62,126 bases of DNA from Thermoplasmata archaeon (lineage in GTDB: Archaea > Thermoplasmatota > Thermoplasmata > Lutacidiplasmatales > UBA184). Positions 1 to 7,768 of this stretch are shown here, one piece after another. Each line of letters opens with the position of its first letter. The first letter of the stretch is position 1. The DNA lies in contig JASHSX010000087.1 of assembly GCA_030040865.1 (NCBI GenBank), positions 1 to 62,126 of the forward strand, in the 5' to 3' direction. A program made the position numbers and the translations under genes. The notes under the pieces are model-generated. The model did no database searches, was not told the origin of the DNA, and saw only the letters and a program-made list of their open reading frames with translations.

Positions 1-301
1 TCCCGACCAGGTTGATCGCCTCGGTCGCGTTCCGGACGAACACGACCCCCCGCGGGTCCGAGCGACCGAGGAATCGCGCATGCGCGGAGCGCGACGCCTC
101 GAAGCGACGTCCGACCTCCTCGGCGAACCGATGCAGGCTGCGGCCGGCGCACCCCGGAAAATCGCGGTAGTACTCCTCCATCGCCGCGAGAACGCTCCGG
201 GGGACCAGCGACATGCACGCCGAGTCGAGGTAGGCCGGCGCCGGTCGGCCCTCGCGCGGCGCGAGCGCGGGGAAATCGGAGCGAACGGATGCGGCCATCA
301 T
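1..301 (-). CDS. Cysteine desulfurase / class V aminotransferase, N-terminal part (cut by window edge)
   Basis: Only the first 100 codons are present; the gene continues beyond base 1. The translation starts MMAASVRSDFPAL and has the class V aminotransferase N-terminus: YLDSACMSLVP (compare YLDNAATS in SufS/NifS proteins), then a helix ending EYYRDFPG, and VVFVRNATEAINLV (compare VFTRGTTEAINLV). Such enzymes are PLP-dependent and usually release sulfur from cysteine for Fe-S or thio-modification. The PLP lysine and active-site cysteine lie outside the window, so desulfurase versus another class V enzyme cannot be settled. The ATG at 301-299 overlaps the TGA of the upstream M20 gene as ATGA, so the two are probably translationally coupled. 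Confidence 0.8.
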   Translation of the reverse strand, partial: MMAASVRSDFPALAPREGRPAPAYLDSACMSLVPRSVLAAMEEYYRDFPGCAGRSLHRFAEEVGRRFEASRSAHARFLGRSDPRGVVFVRNATEAINLVG

Positions 302-1491
302 GGTCGCGCCCGCTGCAGCCCCTCGGTCGCCGCGAGGAGCGCGGCCGCGCCGAGCACGAGCGACCGCTCATCGGGAAGGAAGGTGGCGCTGTGGAGCGAC
401 TCCGGCCGCTCCTCAACGCCGACCCCCAACCGCCAGAACGTACCGGGGACCCGTTCCAGATAGCGGGCGAAGTCCTCGGCGCCCATGATCGGATGTTCCA
501 TCTCGAGCACGCGGTTGCGGCCGAACTCCTCGGTCAGGCCGGCCACCGCACGCCGCGTGGCGTCCGGCGGGTTGATGAGCGCAGGGTAGCCCCGGTGGTA
601 CTGGATGCGTACCCGGGCCCCGAGGCTCGCCGCGATCGAAGCGACCCGTCGCTTGAGCGTCGACTCGATGAGGTCGCGGGTGGCCGGGCGGAGCGTGCGG
701 ACCGTTCCCTCGAGCACGACCTCGTCCGGTAGGATGTTGTTCCGCGTGCCGCCGTGGATCGACCCGACGGTGACGACGACCGGATCGAGCGGATTGCGCA
801 CCCGGCTCACGAGCGCCTGGAGCCCGGTCACGATCTCGCTGGCGATGAGCACCGCATCCGGACCCTGGTGCGGCGTGGCTGCGTGCCCGCCGCGGCCCAG
901 CACGGCGATGCGGAAGTGGTCCGCCGCGGCCATGAACGCCCCGGTTCGCCACCCGATCTGGCCGAGAGGGAGCCCCGGGAGGACGTGCTGGCCGACGACG
1001 TAATCGACGTGCGGCTTTTCGAGGCAACCCCGCTCGATGAGCGGGAGCGCCCCTCCCCGGTTGCCCTCCTCCTCCGCCGGCTGGAACAGGAGCTTCACGG
1101 GACCCCCGGCGAGGCGGGGCTGACGGGAGAGGACGGCGGCCGCCCCGAGAACGCACGCCATGTGCACGTCGTGCCCGCACGCGTGCATCCGACCGGGGAA
1201 CCGGGACTTGAACGCGGCGCCGGTCGCCTCAGTGAGCGGGAGGGCGTCCATGTCCGCCCGCAGCGCGACGACCGGTCCCGCCCGGTCCTCCCCGACGAGC
1301 CCGATCACTCCCGGAAAGTCGTGGAAGGTCCGATACGGGATCCCGAGCTCGTTCAGGGCCGCCACGATCTTCTCCCGGGTCTTCGTCTCCTCCCCCGAGA
1401 GCTCGGGCTCCTGGTGGATCGCCGTGCGCCAGGCGCGCATCGCCGGCAGCACCCGGCGTGCGTGGGCGGTCCACGACTCGCGCGTCGGCAT
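298..1491 (-). CDS. M20 family metallo-amidohydrolase (amidohydrolase / aminoacylase type)
   Basis: The 397-residue protein matches the M20D peptidase/amidohydrolase family, which removes acyl groups from N-acyl amino acids or similar amides using two metal ions in the cytosol. Visible signatures are RADMDALP near residue 90, MHACGHDVH carrying metal ligands, PAEEEGNRGG with the general-base Glu region, GRGGHAATPHQG in the dimerisation domain, and MGAEDFARYL near the C-terminus with the last metal ligand. Length is typical. The ATG at 1491 was chosen because AATATA lies 26 bases upstream, the right distance for a leaderless transcript; the reading frame stays open upstream but looks non-coding there. 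Its TGA overlaps the start of the class V aminotransferase gene, so they form an operon. Substrate cannot be predicted. Confidence 0.93.
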   Translation of the reverse strand: MPTRESWTAHARRVLPAMRAWRTAIHQEPELSGEETKTREKIVAALNELGIPYRTFHDFPGVIGLVGEDRAGPVVALRADMDALPLTEATGAAFKSRFPGRMHACGHDVHMACVLGAAAVLSRQPRLAGGPVKLLFQPAEEEGNRGGALPLIERGCLEKPHVDYVVGQHVLPGLPLGQIGWRTGAFMAAADHFRIAVLGRGGHAATPHQGPDAVLIASEIVTGLQALVSRVRNPLDPVVVTVGSIHGGTRNNILPDEVVLEGTVRTLRPATRDLIESTLKRRVASIAASLGARVRIQYHRGYPALINPPDATRRAVAGLTEEFGRNRVLEMEHPIMGAEDFARYLERVPGTFWRLGVGVEERPESLHSATFLPDERSLVLGAAALLAATEGLQRARP

Positions 1492-1512
1492 CGCCGTCGG
1501 AGAGCGCGCCGC

Positions 1513-1520
1513 GCTATATT
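1513..1520 (-). promoter_or_regulatory. TATA box of the M20 amidohydrolase operon
   Basis: AATATAGC on the minus strand in a GC-rich surround, centred about 26 bases before the ATG at 1491. The spacing implies a leaderless mRNA. Confidence 0.6.
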
Positions 1521-1550
1521 GCGCGCTCGGCGGGGTGGCCTCCGTCGCCT

Positions 1551-2297
1551 TCAGGAGCGTGCGGCGAGCGCCCGCTCGAGCCGGGGAAGGGAACGGAACG
1601 AGTCGAGTTCGGTCACGCGGGAGCCGCCGGGGCGCGGCGCCCCGAACCGGTTGAACCAGATCGGCCGGATCGACGCGGAACGGGCGCCCTCCACGTCGTT
1701 CGTCCACGAGTCCCCGATCATCACGGCCTCGTCGGGGCCCGCTCCGAGCCGGTCGAGCGCGATCGCGAAGATCCGCGGGTCCGGCTTCGAGCACCCGACC
1801 GCGGCCGAGATCACCAGCGCATCGACCCGGTCCGCGATCCCGAGAAATCGAAGCTTCTCTTCCTGCTCGGCGACCTCGTTGTTCGTCACGACTCCGATGG
1901 CGGTGCGTCCGTGCAGACGCTCGAGCACGGCTCGCGCCCCGGGCACCGGTCGCCGGAGCGTCCGATAGAGGGTACGGTACGACCGGGAGAGTCCGGCGGC
2001 CTCCTCGGTACCGAGGCGGCGACCCGCGAGCTCGCCGAGCCGGCGGAAGCGTTCGGCACGTGCCTCGTCCGGCGTCCAGCGTCCCGCGAGAACGCCGGGA
2101 TGGACCTGCTCGAGCGCCGTCAGATATTCCCGCCAGAGCCGATCGAGCGGGACCCGGCGGAAGAAGGCATGTTCCCGGCGGAGTCGGCCCAGCGCGGCCC
2201 GACACGTCAGGGAGTGGTCGAAGAGCGTGTCGTCGAGATCGAACAGCACCGCCCGCGGCAGTCCCGGGCGACGCGCGAGCCCATGACCGGCGCCCAC
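1551..2297 (-). CDS. HAD superfamily hydrolase (phosphatase type)
   Basis: This 248-residue protein begins its core with AVLFDLDDTLFDHS, HAD motif I with the nucleophile Asp and acid Asp. Motif II is VVTNNE, motif III includes the lysine of GCSKPDP, and motif IV is MIGDSWTNDVEGA. A helical cap lies between motifs I and II, as in HAD-IA phosphatases such as phosphoglycolate phosphatase or YjjG-type nucleotidases. The substrate is unknown. The frame remains open to an ATG at 2432, but those first 45 residues are Arg/Ser/Gly-rich and would overlap the divergent gene at 2417, so GTG at 2297 is preferred. That start is inferred and not certain. Confidence 0.88.
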   Translation of the reverse strand: MGAGHGLARRPGLPRAVLFDLDDTLFDHSLTCRAALGRLRREHAFFRRVPLDRLWREYLTALEQVHPGVLAGRWTPDEARAERFRRLGELAGRRLGTEEAAGLSRSYRTLYRTLRRPVPGARAVLERLHGRTAIGVVTNNEVAEQEEKLRFLGIADRVDALVISAAVGCSKPDPRIFAIALDRLGAGPDEAVMIGDSWTNDVEGARSASIRPIWFNRFGAPRPGGSRVTELDSFRSLPRLERALAARS

Positions 2298-2416
2298 GCC
2301 TCCGCCAGGCGAGGGTCCGCCAAAGCGATTGGGGCCTCCGAACCCGGTCCGGCTCGAGAAGGTAGAAGAGCGCCTCCCCGCTCGGGATCGCCGCCGTCCG
2401 AGGGAGCGAGGCACCG

Positions 2417-2821
2417 ATGCGCGGAGTGTCACGTCGCCGAGAGGACCCCCGGAAGACCGTCCAGGACCTCGACACGGAGTACCAGTCGGCCGTCCGCCGG
2501 AACGACGCGGTCGTCATGGACCGCATCCTGGCCGACGACTTCGTCCTGGTCGTAGGGACCGGGAAGACCTTCTCGAAGGCGGACCTGCTCGAAGAGGCCC
2601 GCAGCGGTCGGATGCACTACGAGCATCAGGAGGACACGGACCAGGTCGTCCGGGTCTGGGGCGATACCGCGGTCGTGACGGCCAAGCTGTGGGCAAAGGG
2701 TACGGAGAACGGCGTCCCGTTCGAGTACCGGGTCTGGTTCAGCGACACGTACGTGCGCACGCCCGCCGGGTGGCGCTACGTCTTCGGCCAATCCGGCGTA
2801 CGGCTGCCCCCGGGGGCGTAG
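2417..2821 (+). CDS. SnoaL/DUF4440-like NTF2-fold protein
   Basis: A 134-residue protein with the NTF2-like pattern of the DUF4440 family: a first helix (TVQDLDTEYQSAVRRND), then ILADDFVLVVGTGKTFSKADLLE, a strand with VVRVWGDTAVVTAKL, and the closing strands YRVWFSDTYVRTPAGWRYVF. These small cone-shaped proteins bind or process small molecules; no specific reaction can be assigned. The start is taken at the ATG at 2417, preceded by the purine-rich stretch GAGGGAGCGAGG. It is divergent from the HAD gene. A shorter GTG start at 2426 is possible. Confidence 0.85.
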   Translation: MRGVSRRREDPRKTVQDLDTEYQSAVRRNDAVVMDRILADDFVLVVGTGKTFSKADLLEEARSGRMHYEHQEDTDQVVRVWGDTAVVTAKLWAKGTENGVPFEYRVWFSDTYVRTPAGWRYVFGQSGVRLPPGA

Positions 2822-2959
2822 GGCCGGCCGGCGGCGCTCGGGCCGTCCACCGCGAGCATCAACTACCCGGTCGCCTCGTCGGCGTGCCTTGGTGGCGGAG
2901 ACGAGCGGGGGACCGGGGATCGACGCCACGCTGCGACGTCTCCCCGCGGGAGGTCCGCG

Positions 2960-4297
2960 ATGAACCTCTTCGTGATCGGGGTGGAGTACCCCGTATCGAC
3001 CGTCGTCGGGACCCTCTGCTTCCTGCTGAGCCCGCTGGTCCTCGCCTACCGGTGGAAGCGGACGCCCAGCGCGCGTCGGCTCCTGGACGCGTTCCAGCGG
3101 AGGTTCACCGGCCGGCCGGATTGGCGGTGGCTCCGACTCTGGCACCTCATGCTGGGGCTCGTCCTCGTGACCGCCGCGAACATCGCCTGGCAGGTGGCCA
3201 CGCTCCACTGCGCAGACGACTCGCTCGCGATCCTGGCGTCGGGGCAGGCGGCCCTGCGGGGCCAGAACCCGTTCCTCGTCACGTACTGCGGCGGTACGTC
3301 CCCGGCGCAGATCCCGTACGGTACTGCCGAGGTCGCCCTGAACGCGCTCGGCGCGCTCTCCGGCGTGGTGCTGGGCATGTGGCTCGTCTGGCAGGTTCTC
3401 GCGCTCGCCGTGGTCCCGCTCGTCTGGTCGATCGCCGGCGAGGACCGTCGGTACGTGAGCGCCGTGGCCGCGACCTCCGTGCTGTACCTTCCGAACATCG
3501 CCACGAACATCGGAGTGGAGAACGCGGTAGTTCCTGTCGCCGTGCTGCTCATGCTCTACGCCGTGACCTTAGCGCCGCGGAGGCGGGGTGCGCTCACGGT
3601 CGTCGCCGCGTTCCTGAGCACGGCTCGATTTCCGGCCGTCTTCGGGCTGCTCGGAACGTCGGCCCCGTTACGCCGGAGCCGGGCGATCGCGCAAACCGCG
3701 CTCGTCCTAGGGACGTTCTTCGGAGCCGTTCTGCTGAGCTACCTCCTGTGGGGGTGGAGCGCGATCAGTATCGTCTACCTCGGCCAGTTCGCCCGGGCCT
3801 CGAACGAGTCGCTGAACTTCTTCGCCGTCGTTCTCGTTCAGGGCTGGCTGAGGTCCTCGCTGGTCTCGGCGGCCGTCCAGGGGGCGGCCCTGCTCGCGCT
3901 CGTCGTCTTCGTCAACTGGCGGGGGTACTCGGCCACCGCGGCGGCCGCGATCCCGCTCGTCGGCGTGCTGGCAGTCTCCCAGTACCTCACGTTCCACTTC
4001 GTGCTCTGGCTCGTCCCGCTCGTGCTTCTGGGCGGCTCGATCAACCGGTGGCTGTACGTGTACGGCGCCCTCGCGTGGTTCGACGAGAACGTTCCGCTGG
4101 GGTACCTCGGCCTGGGTCGGGGGATCTGGTGGCCGTACGAGGTCTGTGGCCTCGCGCTGTTCGCGATCCTGGCGTACGTTGGTTTCCTCATCGCGCGCGG
4201 CGAGGAGCGACGCCTACGGGGAACGGTCGGTTCGGCGGATGCAGCTCGGGCGGTGGGCGGTCCCGGACCGGTAGAGAAGTCCGCCACGACCCCGTGA
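2960..4297 (+). CDS. Polytopic membrane protein, GT87/DUF2029-like
   Basis: A 445-residue integral membrane protein with about ten hydrophobic segments; the first runs VVGTLCFLLSPLVLAY and the last is near residue 400 (LALFAILAYVGFLIA). Between the second and third segments is a loop with HCADDSLAILASGQAALRG, resembling the first extracytoplasmic loop of GT-C glycosyltransferases such as the mannosyltransferase-like DUF2029/GT87 group, where an Asp pair would be catalytic. Later segments carry FLSTARFPAVFGLLG and NESLNFFAVVLVQG. The GT-C reading is an inference from the loop and topology; a transporter cannot be excluded. The gene stands alone, 138 bases after the NTF2-like gene. The last 40 residues are cytosolic and polar. 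Confidence 0.75.
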   Translation: MNLFVIGVEYPVSTVVGTLCFLLSPLVLAYRWKRTPSARRLLDAFQRRFTGRPDWRWLRLWHLMLGLVLVTAANIAWQVATLHCADDSLAILASGQAALRGQNPFLVTYCGGTSPAQIPYGTAEVALNALGALSGVVLGMWLVWQVLALAVVPLVWSIAGEDRRYVSAVAATSVLYLPNIATNIGVENAVVPVAVLLMLYAVTLAPRRRGALTVVAAFLSTARFPAVFGLLGTSAPLRRSRAIAQTALVLGTFFGAVLLSYLLWGWSAISIVYLGQFARASNESLNFFAVVLVQGWLRSSLVSAAVQGAALLALVVFVNWRGYSATAAAAIPLVGVLAVSQYLTFHFVLWLVPLVLLGGSINRWLYVYGALAWFDENVPLGYLGLGRGIWWPYEVCGLALFAILAYVGFLIARGEERRLRGTVGSADAARAVGGPGPVEKSATTP

Positions 4298-4474
4298 CAG
4301 CGACCGAGTCCGGATTCCCCCGGACGCTCGGCGCGGGCGGGATCGGTCGGGAGCCCATGCCGGGCGGAGCCCTCGACCGGCGGGCCGAGGTTCCGGCACG
4401 GGCATCCTGCGCTCACCACCGGTGAGGTCGCAGGGTGCGTTGGCGTCGACTACCTCCCCGTCGTCCGGTCATCG

Positions 4475-5506
4475 ATGCGGGGAACGGACGGCGGAGCGGA
4501 GGGGATCGACCGGGTGTTCGCGAACGCGACCGAGCAGCGACGATTCGCCGGGACGGTCGCGTTCTCACGGCGAGGCCAGCGATCCTTCTCGAAAGCCTAC
4601 GGATACGCAGACGCGCTCGGCGAGGTCTCGTTCACCTCCGGCACGGTCTCCCAGATCGCCTCGGTCAGCAAACAATTCACGGCGGCCGCCGTGCTGCTCC
4701 TCGCCGAATCGGGAGACCTATCGATCGACGATCCGATCTCGCGTTGGGTGCGGACGGCGCCGGAGCACTGGGAACCGGTCCGGGTCCACCACCTGTTGAG
4801 CCACACCTCCGGCCTCCCCCATTGGAGGGATCTTCCTCAGCTGGACCTCTTCCGCCCAATGTCCGACGCAGAGATCGTCGCAGCGTTCGCGTCCCGGCCG
4901 CTAAAATTCTCACCGGGGGCAGGCTGGGCCTACAGTAGTCCGGGCTACCACCTGCTCGCCCGAGCGGTCGAGGCCGCGTCCGGTCAGCCCTACGGGGCGT
5001 TCGTCAGGGACCGCATCTTCGCCCCGCTCGGGATGCGACACACGTTCGTCGGAAGCCACTGGGCCGCGGGAGTCCCGCGGGCCGAAGGCTTCAGCGAAGC
5101 CGGGGCCGTCCCCTCCTTCGATCTCGACTCCACCGGACGGGGAGCGGGAGACGCGTGGTCCACCGCCGACGATCTTCTCCGATGGGACCACGGGCTTGCG
5201 GGGCCGGCCGGACTGCTTTCCCCGGGGTCCCTCGATGAGAGCTTCCGACCGCATGGCTGGATTCCGTCGGAGCACGTCTCGAACATCCCCCAGTTGAACG
5301 ACCTCGCGTACGGCTATGCATGGTATCTCGGCACCATCCGCGGGAGCGCCGTGCGCTTCCATAGCGGCGACAACCCGGGGTTCCGAGCATTGAACGTCTG
5401 GGTTCCGGACGCCGGACTGCAGTTCGCTTTTTGTTCGAATCTAGAAGCGACGGAAACGCTGCCTCTCGCCCTCAGCGTACTCGGCCAGTTGCTCGAGACG
5501 GCGTGA
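4475..5506 (+). CDS. Serine beta-lactamase-fold hydrolase (class C / D-alanyl esterase-like)
   Basis: The 343-residue protein has the three signatures of the beta-lactamase family (Pfam PF00144): SVSK near residue 65 (catalytic Ser and Lys of SxxK), YSSPGYHLL near residue 150 in the place of YxN, and HSGDNPG near the C-terminus in the place of KTG/HxG. In between are SHTSGLPHW and FAPLGMRHTFV, typical of esterase EstB-like members. No signal peptide is visible, so the enzyme is probably cytosolic; archaea lack murein, so an esterase or peptidase role on small substrates is more likely than a penicillin-binding one. The middle motif reads YSS where Asn is usual. It is convergent with the following secreted-protein gene. 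Confidence 0.9.
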   Translation: MRGTDGGAEGIDRVFANATEQRRFAGTVAFSRRGQRSFSKAYGYADALGEVSFTSGTVSQIASVSKQFTAAAVLLLAESGDLSIDDPISRWVRTAPEHWEPVRVHHLLSHTSGLPHWRDLPQLDLFRPMSDAEIVAAFASRPLKFSPGAGWAYSSPGYHLLARAVEAASGQPYGAFVRDRIFAPLGMRHTFVGSHWAAGVPRAEGFSEAGAVPSFDLDSTGRGAGDAWSTADDLLRWDHGLAGPAGLLSPGSLDESFRPHGWIPSEHVSNIPQLNDLAYGYAWYLGTIRGSAVRFHSGDNPGFRALNVWVPDAGLQFAFCSNLEATETLPLALSVLGQLLETA

Positions 5507-5678
5507 ATGGTCGCGCCACGCGAAACCGACGGTACCTCGCCGACCAGAGAGCCACCGGCTTTGGGACTTTGTCTGCGCCAACGCGGAGGAGGAATTGAAT
5601 GAAGCCGCTCCCCCCGGACTCACCTCTCGCGAGGGCGTGCCCTCGTGGGATCCAGAGTCACCCGCCCGGCCCTAGTGG

Positions 5679-6530
5679 CTAAGCGCACGGAAGATACGAG
5701 AAGGCCCAGCCGCCACCGAAACCCCCCGGCGCCGAGAGGTTGTCGATCTGCCACGTTCCAAAGTCGCCTGGGAACGAATAGGAGTATTGCTGTGCGAAGG
5801 GGAGTAAGTAGGGCAGTGTCACATTGCCGCTGTCGGTACGGAATGCGAACCTCACTTCCATGTTCTCTTCGGTCAACTCTACGGTCTGTGCGGGCTCCCC
5901 GCACGTAGAAACGATCGGTGCGTTCGCGGACTGGAAGCCGTTCTCGAACAATGGGGTCATGGAGGCCGTGGATTGGCCCGCGTGAATGATCACCGAAGTG
6001 GCCTCGCCGGCGTCGGACAAATTGGACTGAGTTGGAATACTTCCTGATGTCGCACCATAGTTGGGCGGGGCAGAGAGTTCGACCGCACGTGACTGAGAGC
6101 AGGGGGAATTCGTCCCGGGGCCGGGCGAAAGTACCGATTTCGTGTTCACAAGGGAAACGTTCACGGCGAAGAAAACCCCCCCCGCAGTACCATTAGTTGC
6201 GGACGTCCCCCATCCCACTTCGAAATTTTGCCCCGGGGTCGGTGGAGGACCATTCCAGGCACCCGGGAACGTCCAAGACATGAGTCCCCGGCCCGACGCA
6301 TTGCCACCGAATGGGGAGTTCAGCAGAACCGTGGGAATCCACTCCTCTTCTCGCCCGACGATCACGGACTGATCCGAGCAGGACCAATGTGCCACGACGC
6401 CCCAGCTCGCCACCAGGGTTGGAGTCAGAAGTGCGATCAGGATTGCGATCGAGGCCAATCCGGCTACCAGAATCATGCGACGAGGACGCGATCCGTGGGC
6501 CCTCGGGGCCGCTCCTGAATCATCGCTCAT
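5679..6530 (-). CDS. Orphan secreted or membrane-anchored protein
   Basis: This 283-residue protein has a short basic N-terminus (residues 1-18), one hydrophobic segment (about 19-42, MILVAGLASIAILIALLTP) and an exported domain rich in Ser, Thr, Gly, Pro and Asn. Several N-x-S/T sequons (NGT, NVS, NLS, NVT) suggest glycosylation outside the cell. Four Cys (in WSCSDQ, SPCSQ, STCGEP, LPCA) could form disulfides. No family is recognised. The base composition is more AT-rich than flanking genes, consistent with recent acquisition or a fast-evolving surface protein. A role at the cell surface is inference from topology only. Confidence 0.72.
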   Translation of the reverse strand: MSDDSGAAPRAHGSRPRRMILVAGLASIAILIALLTPTLVASWGVVAHWSCSDQSVIVGREEEWIPTVLLNSPFGGNASGRGLMSWTFPGAWNGPPPTPGQNFEVGWGTSATNGTAGGVFFAVNVSLVNTKSVLSPGPGTNSPCSQSRAVELSAPPNYGATSGSIPTQSNLSDAGEATSVIIHAGQSTASMTPLFENGFQSANAPIVSTCGEPAQTVELTEENMEVRFAFRTDSGNVTLPYLLPFAQQYSYSFPGDFGTWQIDNLSAPGGFGGGWAFSYLPCA

Positions 6531-6873
6531 GGGAGCGCGAGCGCGCTAACCCGATTAGGTTCAAAGGTCCGCCTAGGATGAACGCTCAGCAAACTTGCTC
6601 GCCGCGAGACCCGTCGCGCCAGCCTTCGAGCCGGACACGATCAATCCCCGTTGCCGGGTTGCCCGCAACAACGCGAAGACCCGCGGTCCCGTTCTCCAAA
6701 CTCGGATCGGAAACGTGGATGAACGTGCATTTCACTTTGTACTTGTTTGTCGTGGAAACGGAGGGCGTAGGATGGATCGGGCCTTCGGGATTGAGTATTT
6801 GCAGTTGCCTTCATCTTACAACAGGACAAGTGGCGGCCCGTTTCAAACTCTCCAGACTACTGATTACTGATGT
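6531..6873. other. AT-richer non-coding stretch
   Basis: No convincing gene is seen here. Composition is clearly lower in GC than most of the window. Short open frames lack family features and have the codon mix of random sequence. The 3' part leads into a possible small membrane ORF at 6874. No terminal inverted repeats, tRNA remnant or transposase fragment was recognised. Confidence 0.5.
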
Positions 6874-7041
6874 GTGGGTAGGAGAAGTCTCTCTGTGGGG
6901 TGCTCGTTTTCAGTGTTTGGAGTTGAAGTTGACACAAATTCGAATGCACGGGCAGTGGCGGTCTTCGGTTTAGGATTCTCCATTCTGGGACTTTACACTT
7001 CGATCACCGAACTCTACGCAATCCATTCAGCAGTAGGCTAG
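6874..7041 (+). CDS. Possible small single-pass membrane protein, or 3' remnant of a larger gene
   Basis: A GTG-started frame of 55 codons ends with TAG five bases before the ATG of the next gene. Its second half reads ARAVAVFGLGFSILGLY, a plausible transmembrane helix, followed by a short polar tail ending AIHSAVG. The frame is closed upstream by a TGA at 6868. Tight spacing to the membrane protein at 7047 supports co-transcription. It may equally be the tail of a decayed gene. No family is recognised and the start is uncertain. Confidence 0.3.
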   Translation: MGRRSLSVGCSFSVFGVEVDTNSNARAVAVFGLGFSILGLYTSITELYAIHSAVG

Positions 7042-7046
7042 GTACC

Positions 7047-7547
7047 ATGGCAAGTGGCTCGAAGACTCAGTTGATCATTCGCAAGCGGTCGTTGAGCCCG
7101 ATTGAGCAACTTTCCATTCTTGTGGCCGCGATGATTTTCGCGCTGGGTGTCGCCCTACTATGGCTATTTGACACGACTGGTCCAGCGCGCGCTACTGGGG
7201 GACTCTCACCAGTTCAGAATGCAGTAGCCCTCTCCTTACTCGCTCTCGCACTTGTGGCAACCCCACTGATTTTTTGGCTCAGGCAGGCACGCGCAGTCCA
7301 CCTGTCGGATGATGGGGTGAGAATCGATTACCCCCTTCGAACAAAGTCGTTCCCATGGCCGGAACTAATGAGAGTCGAAGGAGTGGGAATGGGGACGGTA
7401 ACCTTTCGTCCGATGTCATCGCCCGTCAACTCAATTGGCGGTTGGTTCAGCATTAGTCTTGAACAGGCTCGAGGAATTATTTCTGATCCTCGGTGTCCAC
7501 CCGTACAACTGAAGGAGGCCTTTCGTCGATCGATTTTCCAGGGGTAA
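7047..7547 (+). CDS. Two-helix membrane protein with PH-like cytosolic domain
   Basis: A 166-residue protein with two predicted membrane helices (about residues 24-44 and 63-82), then a soluble C-terminal half with VHLSDDGVRIDYPLRTKSF and WPELMRVEG. The pattern of two helices followed by strands opening HLSDDGVRI resembles bacterial PH (YdbT/PH_2-like) membrane proteins. That resemblance is weak and no function is assigned. AT-rich like its upstream neighbour, it may belong to the same acquired patch. It starts five bases after the small ORF at 6874. Confidence 0.65.
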   Translation: MASGSKTQLIIRKRSLSPIEQLSILVAAMIFALGVALLWLFDTTGPARATGGLSPVQNAVALSLLALALVATPLIFWLRQARAVHLSDDGVRIDYPLRTKSFPWPELMRVEGVGMGTVTFRPMSSPVNSIGGWFSISLEQARGIISDPRCPPVQLKEAFRRSIFQG

Positions 7548-7693
7548 TTCTGGTCTGTGCCCTGTGCCGGTAGCGGCCTTGATCGTTAGGATGGGCGAAG
7601 TCAGAGAATGCTGGAATTTTCACAGGGTGACGATGTAAATCACAGGCCGCGGTCTTCTCGGCCAAAAATCCCAAAGCCCGGTCCTTCGCCTTC

Positions 7694-7702
7694 TTTTTAT
7701 AT
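7694..7702 (+). promoter_or_regulatory. TATA box of dnaK
   Basis: TTTTTATAT stands out in an otherwise mixed region about 70 bases before the dnaK ATG. Transcription would start near 7728, giving a leader of about 40 bases with the purine-rich GAGGGGAG before the start codon. Confidence 0.6.
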
Positions 7703-7768
7703 GAGTGCTTACTTACCAAATTCGTAAAATCCTGAGGAGGGACCGCGTCCCCCGAGGGGAGAATCTCC

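Noticed and set aside
6555..6570. GGTTCAAAGG resembling a tRNA T arm
   Set aside because: No acceptor, D or anticodon stems can be built around it.
6595..6870. A 91-codon plus-strand frame in the AT-richer gap
   Set aside because: No hydrophobic core, no motif, random-looking codons and no ribosome site. Kept as non-coding.
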